Shown: positions 30,532 to 40,903, counted from the first letter of the stretch. The stretch: DNA of 64,000 nt from Pseudomonas sp. HMWF032 (GCF_003060885.1 NZ_QAIG01000005.1:1301090-1365089); one strand, 5' to 3'. Made by a program: numbers and translations. Notes: generated by a model from the letters alone, not told the origin.

Positions 30532-31989
30532 TCAGAGCAGTACCACATCGTATTGTTCCTGGGAGTACATGGTCTCCACCTGGAACTTGATGGTGCGACC
30601 AATAAAGGCCTCCAGATCGGCAACGTTGCCTGACTCTTCATCAAGCAGGCGATCGACCACTTTCTGGTTGGCCAGCACGCGATAGCCTTCCGGCTGATAA
30701 GCACGCGCCTCACGCAGAATTTCGCGGAAAATCTCATAGCAGGTGGTTTCTGCTGTTTTCAGCTTGCCGCGGCCCTGACAGGCGCTGCACGGCTCACACA
30801 GCACCTGTTCAAGACTTTCGCGGGTACGCTTGCGGGTCATCTGCACCAGGCCCAGCTCGGTGATGCCAATGATGTTGGTCTTGGCGTGATCGCGCTCCAG
30901 TTGCTTCTCCAGGGTGCGCAGCACCTGGCGCTGATGCTCTTCATCTTCCATGTCGATGAAGTCGATGATGATGATCCCACCGATATTGCGCAGGCGCAGC
31001 TGGCGCGCAATCGCCGTAGCCGCCTCCAAATTGGTCTTGAAGATGGTCTCTTCCAGCGTACGATGACCAACAAAAGCACCGGTGTTCACATCGATGGTGG
31101 TCATCGCTTCGGCAGGATCAACCACCAGATAGCCGCCCGACTTGAGTGGCACCTTGCGCTCCAGAGCCTTCTGGATCTCATCCTCGACACCGTACAAATC
31201 AAAGATTGGCCGCTCACCGGGGTAGTGCTCAAGACGGTCGGCAATTTCCGGCATCAGCTCATCAACAAACTGGGTAATCTTGCCGAAGGTCTCCCGCGAA
31301 TCGACACGGATCTTCTCGATCTTCGGGTTGACCAGGTCACGTAACGTACGCAGCGCCAGGGACAGGTCTTCATAGATCACCAAGGGTGTCGGCCCGACTT
31401 TCATCTGCGTGGCGATCTGCCCCCACAAGCGGCGCAGGTAGCGGATGTCGGCAAGGATCTCGTCAGCACCTGCACCATCGGCGGCCGTGCGCAGGATAAA
31501 CCCACCAGACTCCTCAATACCTTCGGCCGCCACACAGTCCGCCACGACTTGCTTGAGTCGGTCGCGCTCGGCTTCGTCTTCAATCTTCAGCGAAATACCG
31601 ACATGCGCGGTACGCGGCATATAGACCAGATAACGCGAAGGGATCGACAGCTGCGTGGTCAGGCGCGCACCTTTGGTGCCAATAGGGTCCTTGGTGACCT
31701 GCACCACCAGGCTCTGGCCTTCATGCACCAGCGCACTGATACTCTCGACTGCCGATCCTTCACGACTGGAAATTTCCGCCGCATGAATAAATGCCGCCCG
31801 CTCCAGACCGATATCAACAAATGCCGCCTGCATACCAGGCAACACCCGCACAACCCGTCCCTTGTAGATATTGCCGACGATCCCGCGCTTCTGTGTACGC
31901 TCGACGTGCACTTCCTGCAGTACGCCGTTTTCCACCACCGCCACGCGCGATTCCATCGGCGTGATGTTGATCAGGATTTCTTCACTCAT
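30532..31989 (-). CDS. rng: Ribonuclease G
   Basis: RNase G is a single-strand endonuclease of the RNase E family, involved in 16S rRNA 5' maturation and mRNA turnover. The 485 residues have an S1 domain (about 35-125), the 5'-sensor, catalytic aspartates in the DNase-I-like region (IDVNTGAFVGH and IIIIDFIDMED), and the zinc-link cysteines in CSACQGRG. Its length excludes RNase E, which has a long scaffold tail. It lies between maf and yhdP. Confidence 0.95.
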   Translation of the reverse strand: MSEEILINITPMESRVAVVENGVLQEVHVERTQKRGIVGNIYKGRVVRVLPGMQAAFVDIGLERAAFIHAAEISSREGSAVESISALVHEGQSLVVQVTKDPIGTKGARLTTQLSIPSRYLVYMPRTAHVGISLKIEDEAERDRLKQVVADCVAAEGIEESGGFILRTAADGAGADEILADIRYLRRLWGQIATQMKVGPTPLVIYEDLSLALRTLRDLVNPKIEKIRVDSRETFGKITQFVDELMPEIADRLEHYPGERPIFDLYGVEDEIQKALERKVPLKSGGYLVVDPAEAMTTIDVNTGAFVGHRTLEETIFKTNLEAATAIARQLRLRNIGGIIIIDFIDMEDEEHQRQVLRTLEKQLERDHAKTNIIGITELGLVQMTRKRTRESLEQVLCEPCSACQGRGKLKTAETTCYEIFREILREARAYQPEGYRVLANQKVVDRLLDEESGNVADLEAFIGRTIKFQVETMYSQEQYDVVLL

Positions 31990-32049
31990 GCGCTCATCTC
32001 TTCTGAGATCAAGCTGAAAGCCCGGTGACTGTGCCGATATGGCAGTCAG

Positions 32050-32670
32050 TCAGCCACGACCCGCAACCTCTTGACTGTGATCTGGCATGGTCTGCCAGCA
32101 CGGAATAGCAAATTCTGCGAGTAACGCTGCGGTCTCACACAGGGGTAACCCTACCACCGCCGAGTAGCTGCCTTGCAGCTGGCTGACAAACACCGCTGCC
32201 AGCCCCTGGATCCCATAGCTGCCAGCCTTGTCCTGCGGCTCGCCACTGGCCCAGTAAGCCTCGATTTCAGCCGGACTCAGCGCGCGGAAGGTCACTTGGC
32301 TTGCGACCACCCGCGAAGCCTGCCGTTCGCGGCTGACCAATGCCACCGCCGTGAGCACCTGGTGGCTGCGCCCGGACAAGGCCTGCAAGGTCGCCAGGGC
32401 GTCGGCACGGTCCAACGGTTTGCCGAGAATGCGCCCATCAAGTACCACAGCCGTATCGGCACCCAGCACCACCGCGTCGTTTGAATCGGCCAGGGCAGCC
32501 AGCCCGGCGTGCGCCTTGGTGCACGCCAGACGCTCTACATAGGTGAGTGGCGACTCACCTGGCAATGCATTTTCATCAATCGGAGCGATTTGCGTAAGGA
32601 AGGGCACACCGATCTGCGCCAGCAGCTCACGCCGGCGCGGCGATCCGGAAGCAAGATAGAGGATGGCCAA
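32050..32670 (-). CDS. Maf-family nucleotide pyrophosphatase
   Basis: Maf proteins hydrolyse noncanonical or pyrimidine nucleoside triphosphates. The 206-residue protein opens with [16 protein letters not shown], contains [11 protein letters not shown], and has the yhdE-type position beside rng and mre genes, which suggests the dTTP/UTP pyrophosphatase subgroup. The start codon is TTG 32670, with AGGGAG eight bases upstream and no ATG alternative. It sits 45 bp after mreD. Confidence 0.92.
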   Translation of the reverse strand: MAILYLASGSPRRRELLAQIGVPFLTQIAPIDENALPGESPLTYVERLACTKAHAGLAALADSNDAVVLGADTAVVLDGRILGKPLDRADALATLQALSGRSHQVLTAVALVSRERQASRVVASQVTFRALSPAEIEAYWASGEPQDKAGSYGIQGLAAVFVSQLQGSYSAVVGLPLCETAALLAEFAIPCWQTMPDHSQEVAGRG

Positions 32671-32715
32671 GCAGTCGTCTCCCTGTCGGATGGATGCAAG
32701 GCCAATGCGCCCCGC

Positions 32716-33201
32716 TTAATTGACGCCGAGGCGCTGATGCAGCCCGCGCAGGATTGCGCACACCCACGGCCACAGCAACGCACTGACCAGGGCCGGCAAC
32801 ACAAATGCCAGGGTGGGCGGGCGACTCCCGGTAAGCGCATTCAGCCACAGCTGCACCAGCTGGGCCAGACCAAAAACCACCAGCAGCACAGTGCTTTGCT
32901 GCCACATCGGAAACATGCGCAAACGCTGGTGCAAGGTCAGCACCAGAAAGGTGATCAAGGTCAGGATCAGCGCATTCTGCCCCAGCAGACTGCCATTCAG
33001 CACATCCGCCAGCAGACCAAGGGCCCACGCCGTGGTCATGCCCACACGATGCGGCAACGCCAGTACCCAGTAGGTCAGAAACAGCGCCAACCAAAGCGGA
33101 CGCCCCAACTCCATAAACTTCGGCATGCTCGCCACACTCAGCAGCAGCGCCAGAGCCAGGGTCAGCCAGACAAACCAGATATTGCTCGCACGCGCGACCA
33201 T
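32716..33201 (-). CDS. mreD: Rod-shape protein MreD
   Basis: MreD is the multi-spanning membrane partner of MreC in the elongasome. The 161 residues form about five hydrophobic helices (LTLALALLLSVASM, LALFLTYWVLALP, VLLVVFGLAQLVQLWL) and a short tail. Its ATG overlaps the mreC stop by one base, which is consistent with translational coupling. Confidence 0.9.
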   Translation of the reverse strand: MVARASNIWFVWLTLALALLLSVASMPKFMELGRPLWLALFLTYWVLALPHRVGMTTAWALGLLADVLNGSLLGQNALILTLITFLVLTLHQRLRMFPMWQQSTVLLVVFGLAQLVQLWLNALTGSRPPTLAFVLPALVSALLWPWVCAILRGLHQRLGVN

Positions 33202-34166
33202 TATTGCGCTGCCTCTGTCGAAGTGGCGGGGGACGCTGGCGCATCCGCCGCTTGGCCAGCAGGTTGTGCCTGCTGCAGAATTTCCCGATCCAGAGCCTCT
33301 TGGGCCTGTGCCGATTCAGTAGCGCGTTGCTCCGGGGTGCGCGGATCGGTGAACACCAACAGCATGTAACGGCTGCGGTTCAGCATGGCCGTGGGCACTG
33401 CACGAACGATGGCAAACGGTTGCCCGGAGTCGTGAATCACTTCACTGACCATGGCCACCGGATAACCGGCAGGGAAACGTTGACCAAGACCGGAGCTGAC
33501 CAGCAGATCGCCCTCTTTTATATCCGCCGTGTCCGCCACATGACGCAGTTCCAGTCGTTCGGGGTTACCCGTACCACTGGCGATGGCGCGCAGGCCGTTG
33601 CGATTGACCTGCACCGGGATGCTGTGGGTCGTGTCGGTGAGCAAAAGCACGCGCGAGGTATAAGGCATCACCTCAACCACCTGGCCCATAAGACCGCGCG
33701 CATCCAGCACAGGCTGCCCCATCACCACCCCGTCCTTTTCGCCTTTGTCGATCAGAATGCGGTGAGTAAAGGGGTTGGGGTCAATGCCGATCAGCTCGGT
33801 GGCCAGCACATCCTCATCGACCAACGCTGCGGAGTTGAGGAGTTCACGCAAGCGCACGTTCTGTTCGGTGAGGGCAGCGAGCTTCTGCAGGCGACGCTGC
33901 ATCATCAGTTGCTCGGCTTTGAGCTTTTCGTTTTCGGCGGTCAGTTCGCTACGGGTACTCAGCTCCTGTGTGGCACTTTCCCACAGACGTACCGGCAGGC
34001 GTCCGGCCCAGTAGACCGGCTCGACAATCAGGCCCAGCTGCGCGCGCAGCGGCTGCAACAGGGTGAAGCGCGCATCGACCACCATCAGCGCAGCCGACAG
34101 CACGGTGAACACCAACAGGCGTACACCCAGTGAAGGACCTTTGGCAAATAGCGGTTTGATCGGCAG
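33201..34166 (-). CDS. mreC: Rod-shape protein MreC (start codon noncanonical)
   Basis: MreC is a bitopic periplasmic scaffold that activates the PBP2-RodA synthase. It has an N-terminal membrane helix, a coiled coil (about 65-100) and a beta-barrel domain. The frame opens after a TGA with CTG-CCG-ATC and then encodes IKPLFAKGPSLGVRLLVF, which looks like the normal MreC N-terminus. No ATG, GTG or TTG precedes it. GAGGAG lies six bases before ATC at 34160, and CTG is at 34166. The first conventional start, TTG at 34115, would remove the conserved cytoplasmic tail. I annotate from CTG with low confidence in the exact start and high confidence in the gene (321 residues). Confidence 0.85.
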   Translation of the reverse strand: MPIKPLFAKGPSLGVRLLVFTVLSAALMVVDARFTLLQPLRAQLGLIVEPVYWAGRLPVRLWESATQELSTRSELTAENEKLKAEQLMMQRRLQKLAALTEQNVRLRELLNSAALVDEDVLATELIGIDPNPFTHRILIDKGEKDGVVMGQPVLDARGLMGQVVEVMPYTSRVLLLTDTTHSIPVQVNRNGLRAIASGTGNPERLELRHVADTADIKEGDLLVSSGLGQRFPAGYPVAMVSEVIHDSGQPFAIVRAVPTAMLNRSRYMLLVFTDPRTPEQRATESAQAQEALDREILQQAQPAGQAADAPASPATSTEAAQ

Positions 34167-34195
34167 CTCCTCACAGCGTCAGGCAGCAAAACAAA

Positions 34196-34227
34196 AGCTG
34201 CAAGCGGGGAACCCCCGGCTTGCAGCT
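34196..34227 (-). terminator. Intrinsic terminator/attenuator between mreB and mreC
   Basis: Reading on the minus strand, perfect 10-bp arms (GCTTGCAGCT at the 3' side) enclose a GC-rich inner stem and are followed by TTTGTTTT. It lies 21 bp after mreB and ends about 30 bp before the mreC start, so mreCD can be reached only by read-through or a cryptic promoter. Confidence 0.75.
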
Positions 34228-34248
34228 CAAGACTTGGAGCGGTCGCGC

Positions 34249-35298
<1,050 letters not shown>

Positions 35299-35525
35299 CT
35301 AGGCAACGCGTGGGTAAAAAAGTGCGGCAAACTCTAACAACGGCAGGGATTTTGAGCAAGGCACCAATATGTTAGATTGCCGGTTTTTCCGGGCTTTACG
35401 GCCCATCATCGCGGCCTTTGACCGCCACCTGTCACGGTCCGTTCCCTGCACATTCATGCATGACGACCCACTCACATTTCCAAAGGCGAGCCGCAATTGC
35501 TTTGCCTTATTTAGGGAGAAACCTG

Positions 35526-35813
35526 ATGGCGCTTGACCGCTCCGACGTGGAGAAAATCGCTCATCTGGCTCGACTGGGCCTGAATGAAGCCGATATCCCG
35601 GGTACCACCGAGACCCTCAATAACATTCTCGGCCTGATTGACCAGATGCAAGCCGTCAATACCGACGGCATCGAGCCGCTGGCTCACCCACTGGAAGCCA
35701 CACAGCGCCTGCGTGCCGACCAGGTCACCGAACGCAACCAGCGCGAGGCCTATCAGGCCATCGCCCCTGCCGTGGAAAACGGCCTGTATCTGGTTCCGAA
35801 AGTCATCGAGTAA
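35526..35813 (+). CDS. gatC: Aspartyl/glutamyl-tRNA amidotransferase subunit C
   Basis: GatC is the small stabilising subunit of the GatCAB transamidosome, which converts misacylated Asp-tRNA(Asn) and/or Glu-tRNA(Gln) to the correct forms. The 95 residues begin [20 protein letters not shown] and include the [16 protein letters not shown] motif. The start is ATG 35526, with AGGGAG upstream. The longer frame from 35418 lies in the promoter region. It heads gatC-gatA-gatB. Confidence 0.95.
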   Translation: MALDRSDVEKIAHLARLGLNEADIPGTTETLNNILGLIDQMQAVNTDGIEPLAHPLEATQRLRADQVTERNQREAYQAIAPAVENGLYLVPKVIE

Positions 35814-35829
35814 GGGAAAAAGCCTAGCC

Positions 35830-37281
35830 ATGCATCAATTTACCCTGGCCGAGATCGCCCGCGGACTCGCCGACAAACAGTTTTCCGCCGAAGAACTGAC
35901 CCGCAGCCTGTTGGCGCGCATCGCCCAACTCGACCCGCAGCTCAACAGCTTTATCACCGTCACCGAAGACCTGGCACTGAGCCAGGCCAAAGCGGCCGAC
36001 GCACGCCGCGCAAGTGGCGAGAACGGCGCCCTGCTCGGCGCACCGATTGCGCACAAAGACCTGTTTTGTACGCAAGACGTGCTGACCACTTGCGCGTCGA
36101 AAATCCTCACCGGCTTCAAGGCCCCTTACAACGCCACCGTGGTCGAGAAGCTCGCCAGCGCTGGCGCCGTGACCCTGGGCAAGCTGAACATGGACGAATT
36201 CGCCATGGGTTCAGCCAACGAATCCAGCCACTACGGCGCGGTGAAAAACCCTTGGGACCTGACCCGCGTGCCCGGCGGTTCTTCCGGCGGTTCAGCTGCC
36301 GCAGTGGCTGCACGCCTGCTGCCAGCAGCCACTGGCACCGACACGGGCGGTTCAATTCGCCAGCCGGCCGCACTGACCAACCTCACCGGGATCAAGCCGA
36401 CCTATGGACGGGTATCCCGATGGGGCATGATTGCCTACGCCTCCAGCCTCGATCAGGGCGGCCCACTGGCGCGCACCGCCGAAGATTGCGCACTGATGCT
36501 GCAGGCCATGGCCGGTTTCGACACCAAGGACAGCACCAGCGTCGATCAACCGGTGGATGACTACCTCGCCGCCCTCAGCCAGCCGCTCGCCGGCCTGCGC
36601 ATCGGCCTGCCGAAGGAGTATTTCGGCGCGGGTCTCGATGCCCGTATCGGCGAAAAAGTGATGACCGTGGTGGAAGAGCTGAAAAAGCTCGGCGCGACCG
36701 TCAAGGACATCTCGCTGCCGAATATGCAACACGCGATTCCGGCCTACTACGTGATCGCTCCGGCCGAAGCCAGCTCCAACCTGTCCCGATTCGACGGCGT
36801 ACGCTTCGGCTACCGCTGCGAGAACCCGAAAGACTTGCAGGATCTGTACAAGCGCTCACGTGGCGAAGGCTTTGGTGCGGAAGTGAAGCGCCGGATTATG
36901 GTCGGCACCTACGCGCTGTCCGCTGGCTACTACGACGCGTACTACCTCAAGGCACAGAAAATCCGCCGCCTGATCAAAAATGATTTTGTCGCGGCTTTTA
37001 AGGATGTTGACGTGATCCTCGGCCCGACCACGCCAAACCTGGCCTGGAAGCTCGGCGAGAAGAACAACGACCCGGTCGCCGCCTACCTGGAAGACATCTA
37101 CACCATCACCGCCAACCTCGCCGGCATCCCCGGCCTGTCGATGCCTGCCGGCTTCGTTGATGGCTTGCCGGTCGGTGTTCAGCTGCTCGGCAACTACTTC
37201 CAGGAAGGCCGCCTGCTTAACGTCGCCCACCAGTACCAACAGGTCACTGACTGGCACCAACATGCACCGAGCGGATTCTGA
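35830..37281 (+). CDS. gatA: Aspartyl/glutamyl-tRNA amidotransferase subunit A
   Basis: GatA is the amidase-signature subunit that releases ammonia from glutamine for GatB. Its 483 residues carry the Ser-cisSer-Lys triad K76 (IAHKDLF), S151 ([12 protein letters not shown]) and S175 ([10 protein letters not shown]). The start is ATG 35830, 17 bp after gatC; an in-frame extension from 35638 only overlaps gatC. gatB begins 12 bp later. Confidence 0.97.
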   Translation: MHQFTLAEIARGLADKQFSAEELTRSLLARIAQLDPQLNSFITVTEDLALSQAKAADARRASGENGALLGAPIAHKDLFCTQDVLTTCASKILTGFKAPYNATVVEKLASAGAVTLGKLNMDEFAMGSANESSHYGAVKNPWDLTRVPGGSSGGSAAAVAARLLPAATGTDTGGSIRQPAALTNLTGIKPTYGRVSRWGMIAYASSLDQGGPLARTAEDCALMLQAMAGFDTKDSTSVDQPVDDYLAALSQPLAGLRIGLPKEYFGAGLDARIGEKVMTVVEELKKLGATVKDISLPNMQHAIPAYYVIAPAEASSNLSRFDGVRFGYRCENPKDLQDLYKRSRGEGFGAEVKRRIMVGTYALSAGYYDAYYLKAQKIRRLIKNDFVAAFKDVDVILGPTTPNLAWKLGEKNNDPVAAYLEDIYTITANLAGIPGLSMPAGFVDGLPVGVQLLGNYFQEGRLLNVAHQYQQVTDWHQHAPSGF

Positions 37282-37292
37282 GGACGACTGAC

Positions 37293-38741
37293 ATGCAATG
37301 GGAAACCGTAATCGGGCTGGAAATTCACGCCCAACTCAGCACCCAATCGAAGATTTTTTCCGCCAGTGCCATCGCCTTTGGTGCCGAGCCCAACACCCAG
37401 GCCAGCCTGGTTGACTTGGGCATGCCCGGCACCCTGCCGGTGCTCAATGCTGAAGCCGTACGCATGGCCTGCAAATTCGGCCTGGCGATTGACGCCGAAA
37501 TCGCGCCACAGAACGTCTTTGCGCGCAAAAACTACTTCTACCCGGACCTGCCCAAGGGCTACCAGACCAGCCAGATGGATCACCCCATCGTCGGCAAGGG
37601 CTTCCTCGACATCACCCTGGAAGACGGCACCAGCAAACGCATCGGCATCACCCGCGCCCACCTGGAAGAAGACGCCGGCAAGAGCCTGCACGAAGACTTC
37701 CACGGCATGAGTGGCATCGACCTCAACCGTGCCGGCACGCCGCTGCTGGAAATCGTTTCCGAGCCGGACATCCGCTCGGCGAAAGAAGCGGTGGCCTACG
37801 TTAAGGCGATCCATGCGCTGGTGCGCTACCTCGGCATCTGCGACGGCAACATGGCCGAAGGCTCGCTGCGCTGCGACTGCAACGTCTCGGTGCGCCCGGT
37901 CGGCCAGGCCGAGTTCGGCACCCGCGCCGAGATCAAGAACGTCAACTCGTTCCGCTTTATCGAAAAAGCCATCAACCATGAAGTGCAACGGCAGATCGAG
38001 CTAATCGAAGACGGCGGCAAGGTGGTGCAGGAAACCCGCCTGTACGACCCGAACAAGGACCAGACGCGCTCCATGCGCAGCAAGGAAGAAGCCAACGATT
38101 ACCGCTACTTCCCCTGCCCGGACCTGCTGCCGGTGGTGATCGAACAGAGCTTCCTCGATGAAGTACGCGCCAGCCTGCCGGAGTTGCCGGTGCAGAAACG
38201 TGAGCGTTTCGAAGCGCAGTTTGCGCTGTCCGCCTACGACGCCACTGTATTGGCCGCCAGCCGCGAACTGGCCGACTACTTTGAAGCCGTCGAGAAGACC
38301 TGCGGTGATGCCAAGCTGTCGGCCAACTGGGTGATGGGCGAGCTGTCCAGCCTGCTCAACAAGGACAACCTGGAGATCGAGCAATCGCCCGTATCCGCCG
38401 AGCAGTTGGGCGGCATGATCCTGCGCATCAAGGACAACACCATCAGCGGCAAGATCGCCAAGATGGTCTTTGAAGCCCTGGCTGCCGGTGAAGGCGCAAC
38501 GGCTGACGAGGTGATCGAGAAGAAAGGCCTCAAGCAGGTCACCGACTCGGGCGCCATCGAAGCTATGCTGGATGAAGTGCTGGCCGCCAACGCGGAACAG
38601 GTCGAGCAGTACCGCGCCAGCGACGAAGCCAAACGCGGCAAAATGTTCGGCTTCTTCGTCGGCCAGGCCATGAAAGCCTCGAAAGGCAAAGCCAACCCCG
38701 GCCAGGTGAACGAACTGCTGAAGAAAAAGCTCGAAGCCTAA
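37293..38741 (+). CDS. gatB: Aspartyl/glutamyl-tRNA amidotransferase subunit B
   Basis: GatB binds the misacylated tRNA, activates its side chain with ATP and amidates it using ammonia channelled from GatA. The 482-residue protein shows [13 protein letters not shown] at the N-terminus, [14 protein letters not shown] and [14 protein letters not shown], and a C-terminal YqeY-like helical tail ending in [16 protein letters not shown] strong terminator follows, closing the operon. Confidence 0.97.
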   Translation: MQWETVIGLEIHAQLSTQSKIFSASAIAFGAEPNTQASLVDLGMPGTLPVLNAEAVRMACKFGLAIDAEIAPQNVFARKNYFYPDLPKGYQTSQMDHPIVGKGFLDITLEDGTSKRIGITRAHLEEDAGKSLHEDFHGMSGIDLNRAGTPLLEIVSEPDIRSAKEAVAYVKAIHALVRYLGICDGNMAEGSLRCDCNVSVRPVGQAEFGTRAEIKNVNSFRFIEKAINHEVQRQIELIEDGGKVVQETRLYDPNKDQTRSMRSKEEANDYRYFPCPDLLPVVIEQSFLDEVRASLPELPVQKRERFEAQFALSAYDATVLAASRELADYFEAVEKTCGDAKLSANWVMGELSSLLNKDNLEIEQSPVSAEQLGGMILRIKDNTISGKIAKMVFEALAAGEGATADEVIEKKGLKQVTDSGAIEAMLDEVLAANAEQVEQYRASDEAKRGKMFGFFVGQAMKASKGKANPGQVNELLKKKLEA

Positions 38742-38756
38742 GCCTTGCCGTCACAC

Positions 38757-38785
38757 ACAACGCCGGGTCAGCCCGGCGTTGTTTT
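38757..38785 (+). terminator. Intrinsic terminator after gatB
   Basis: Perfect 11-bp arms ACAACGCCGGG and CCCGGCGTTGT around TCAG, with a short T-run, 15 bp after gatB. Confidence 0.85.
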
Positions 38786-38814
38786 GTCCGCTGCCAAACT
38801 GCCCGGGAGCCGCC

Positions 38815-39186
38815 ATGCGCCTGTTACTGATCGCCATCACCAGCTTGCTGCTCAGTGCCTGCGCCAGCCATCAGGGCCCGGTTGACCCGCAGGGTTACCG
38901 CGCAGAGGGCCAGGCCTCCTATTACGGTGCGCGTCACCACGGCAACAAGACCGCCAGCGGCGAGCGCTTCGACCAGAACGCCCTGACCGCCGCGCACCGC
39001 AGCCTGGCCTTCGGCAGCCTGGTGCGGGTGACCAACCTGCGTAACGATAAAAGCGTGGTGGTGCGCATCAACGACCGCGGCCCCTACAGCAAAGGACGAA
39101 TCATCGACCTGTCGCACAAGGCCGCCGCGCAAATCGACATGCTCCGCGCCGGCGTGGTGCCGGTACGCATCGAAGCCCTCGAGTGA
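38815..39186 (+). CDS. Small RlpA-like lipoprotein
   Basis: This 123-residue lipoprotein has a lipobox LLSAC (C16) and a single double-psi beta-barrel domain. The two catalytic residues of lytic RlpA are both represented: the glutamate in [16 protein letters not shown] and the aspartate in [18 protein letters not shown]. It lacks the SPOR domain of the full-length RlpA encoded at 62351-63355, so it probably is not targeted to denuded septal glycans. The start is ATG 38815 ([10 protein letters not shown]). Activity on peptidoglycan is an inference. Confidence 0.88.
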   Translation: MRLLLIAITSLLLSACASHQGPVDPQGYRAEGQASYYGARHHGNKTASGERFDQNALTAAHRSLAFGSLVRVTNLRNDKSVVVRINDRGPYSKGRIIDLSHKAAAQIDMLRAGVVPVRIEALE

Positions 39187-39203
39187 TTCTACGGAGAACC
39201 GTT

Positions 39204-39581
39204 ATGAGTGAAGAGCAGAAAAGTGGCCTGCAGGTACGCCGCGAAGTGATGGGCGACCCCTTCGTCGACCGCGCCCTGAATAACGCCACCGACTTTACCC
39301 AACCGCTGCAGGACTTCGTCAATGAGCACGCCTGGGGTGGCGTGTGGAACCGCGAGGGCCTGGATCGCAAGACCCGCAGCCTGATCACCCTGGCTGCACT
39401 GACCGCCCTGAAATGCCCGCAGGAACTAAAAGGCCATGTGCGCGGCGCGCTGAACAACGGCTGCACGGTCGAGGAGATTCGCGAAACCTTGCTGCACTGC
39501 GCGGTCTACGCCGGCGTACCGGCAGCCATCGACGCTTTCCGCGCAGCGCAGGACGTGATCGACGACGCCCAGAAAGCCTGA
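39204..39581 (+). CDS. Carboxymuconolactone decarboxylase family protein
   Basis: The 125-residue protein has the CMD fold and closely resembles gamma-carboxymuconolactone decarboxylase (PcaC) in the LQVRREVMGDPFVDRAL start, the HAWGGVWNREGLDRKTRSL segment and the CTVEEIRETLLHCAVYAGVPA helix pair. PcaC acts in the beta-ketoadipate pathway, but no other pca gene is nearby, so pathway membership is unproved. The start is ATG 39204 with GGAG seven bases upstream. It lies 17 bp after the RlpA-like gene. Confidence 0.85.
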   Translation: MSEEQKSGLQVRREVMGDPFVDRALNNATDFTQPLQDFVNEHAWGGVWNREGLDRKTRSLITLAALTALKCPQELKGHVRGALNNGCTVEEIRETLLHCAVYAGVPAAIDAFRAAQDVIDDAQKA

Positions 39582-39588
39582 CCACCGC

Positions 39589-39625
39589 ATAACAAAAAGC
39601 CGGGCAACGCCCGGCTTTTTGTTAT
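39589..39625. terminator. Bidirectional intrinsic terminator
   Basis: Perfect 17-bp arms, with a GCCGGGC core flanked by A5 and T5, and a 3-nt loop, separate the convergent decarboxylase-family and AEC permease genes. Confidence 0.9.
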
Positions 39626-39638
39626 GCATGCAAACTCA

Positions 39639-40580
39639 CTAGATCCAGCCGCCCCACTGCAGCACAAACAGCCCGATATTGGTGGTGATCGCCGCCGCCA
39701 GGGTGGTGATAACGATGATCGCCGCCGCCAACTGATGGTTAGCGCCCGCTGCCTTGGCCATCACGAAGCTGGCTGCCGCCGTTGGGCTGGCGAAGAACAG
39801 AAAGAGGATGCCCAGCTCGGCCTCGCGGAAACCGCAGAGGAACGCGCCAAGGGTGCCCAGTAGCGGCAGCCAGACCATCTTCATCACACTGGCCCCCAAG
39901 GCCAACTTGCCACTTTCACGCAGTGAAGCCAGCGACAGCGTGGCACCAATACAAATCAACGCCAACGGCAAGGTCAGCTGCGCCAGGTATTCACCCGAGG
40001 TGGTCAACCAGACCGGCAGCCGAACCTGCCAGTAGGCGAACGGGATTGCCGCCAGTACACCGAGAATCAGTGGATTACGCAGAATGCTCTTGCTGATGCT
40101 CCACACGCTGGCCTTGGCATTTGGGCTGTAGATCGCCAGAACAATCGCCGACAGGCTGTTGTAGCTGAGGATGACCACGCCACCGAGTATGCCGCCGAGC
40201 GACAAACCGTAATCACCGTACAGGCTGGTGGCCAGCGCCAGGCCGATGATGCCGTTATTGCCGCGAAACGCCCCCTGCACATAGACGCCACGCTCCACCC
40301 GCGGCACCCGCCACAGTGCCCAGCTCCATACCAGCAGAAAGCCCACCACCGTCACCAGCACAAAATAACCGAGCAGCGCCGGCTGCAGCGCGGTGCGCAG
40401 ATCGGCATGCAGGATGGCGAGAAACAGCATGGCCGGCATGCTGACGTTGAACACCAGGGCGGTAGCAGTGCTGACAAAAGCGGCGTCGACCTGCCCCAGG
40501 CGCTTGAGCACCATGCCAAGAAACAGCATGGCGAACACCGGCGCGGTGATGCCGAGAATTTGCGAGAAGATTGCCAACAT
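39639..40580 (-). CDS. AEC (auxin efflux carrier) family transporter
   Basis: This 313-residue membrane protein has about ten hydrophobic helices in two repeats of five, typical of the AEC/BART superfamily. Family features include VFNVSMPAMLFLAIL in helix 2 and GAFRGNNGIIGLALATSLYG between the halves. Bacterial members move malate, malonate or other small acids; the substrate here is unknown. It is divergent from the citrate permease gene. Confidence 0.87.
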   Translation of the reverse strand: MLAIFSQILGITAPVFAMLFLGMVLKRLGQVDAAFVSTATALVFNVSMPAMLFLAILHADLRTALQPALLGYFVLVTVVGFLLVWSWALWRVPRVERGVYVQGAFRGNNGIIGLALATSLYGDYGLSLGGILGGVVILSYNSLSAIVLAIYSPNAKASVWSISKSILRNPLILGVLAAIPFAYWQVRLPVWLTTSGEYLAQLTLPLALICIGATLSLASLRESGKLALGASVMKMVWLPLLGTLGAFLCGFREAELGILFLFFASPTAAASFVMAKAAGANHQLAAAIIVITTLAAAITTNIGLFVLQWGGWI

Positions 40581-40762
40581 GCCAGAGCGCCGTACAACGG
40601 AAGGCCGCGAATGATAACAGGCCAGACTTTCAGCCCGCTTTCATGGGGATACGACCGACTGCAGGCCCGCGAAAGCTGGCTGAAAGCTTGCGTTCATAGA
40701 ATCGCCCACGGCTGACTCGACTCGGCCACCCCGGCTGCCAGCACGCCTGCGCACCTGACAAA

Positions 40763-40770
40763 AACAACAA
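40763..40770 (+). promoter_or_regulatory. Candidate Hfq/Crc catabolite-repression (CA) motif
   Basis: AACAACAA fits the AAnAAnAA consensus bound by Hfq-Crc in Pseudomonas. It lies next to the GGTGA ribosome-site-like element of a short ORF and 133 bp upstream of the citrate permease start. Confidence 0.5.
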
Positions 40771-40781
40771 CGGTGATTGCC

Positions 40782-40859
40782 ATGTTTATTTTGCTGCTCT
40801 GCCCACGCCCGCGCGCACCCCGTCTCCGCCCCGCTCGACTGCAACCGCTGCCCACTTAA
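40782..40859 (+). CDS. Possible 25-codon leader peptide ORF
   Basis: ATG at 40782 follows GGTGATTGCC, a ribosome site of the kind seen at Crc-controlled pseudomonad genes, and opens a 25-codon ORF (MFILLLCPRPR...) ending in TAA. Its start is hydrophobic and then rich in Arg and Pro. It ends 44 bp before the permease start and is out of frame with it. It could be a leader peptide coupled to the permease, a small protein, or chance. There is no homology evidence. Confidence 0.3.
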   Translation: MFILLLCPRPRAPRLRPARLQPLPT

Positions 40860-40903
40860 GGCCGCGCCCCGCTTTTCGCACCCTACCCACCCGGAGACTC
40901 GTC

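Larger units (their letters stand above)
40581..40903. other. Divergent promoter region, 323 bp
   Basis: This gap between the AEC and CitMHS genes holds a TGGC-N7-TTGC sigma-54-like element (40677-40691), a TAGAAT -10-like hexamer (40697-40702), an AACAACAA Crc-type motif and a 25-codon ORF, listed separately. No RNA gene was recognised. Confidence 0.5.
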
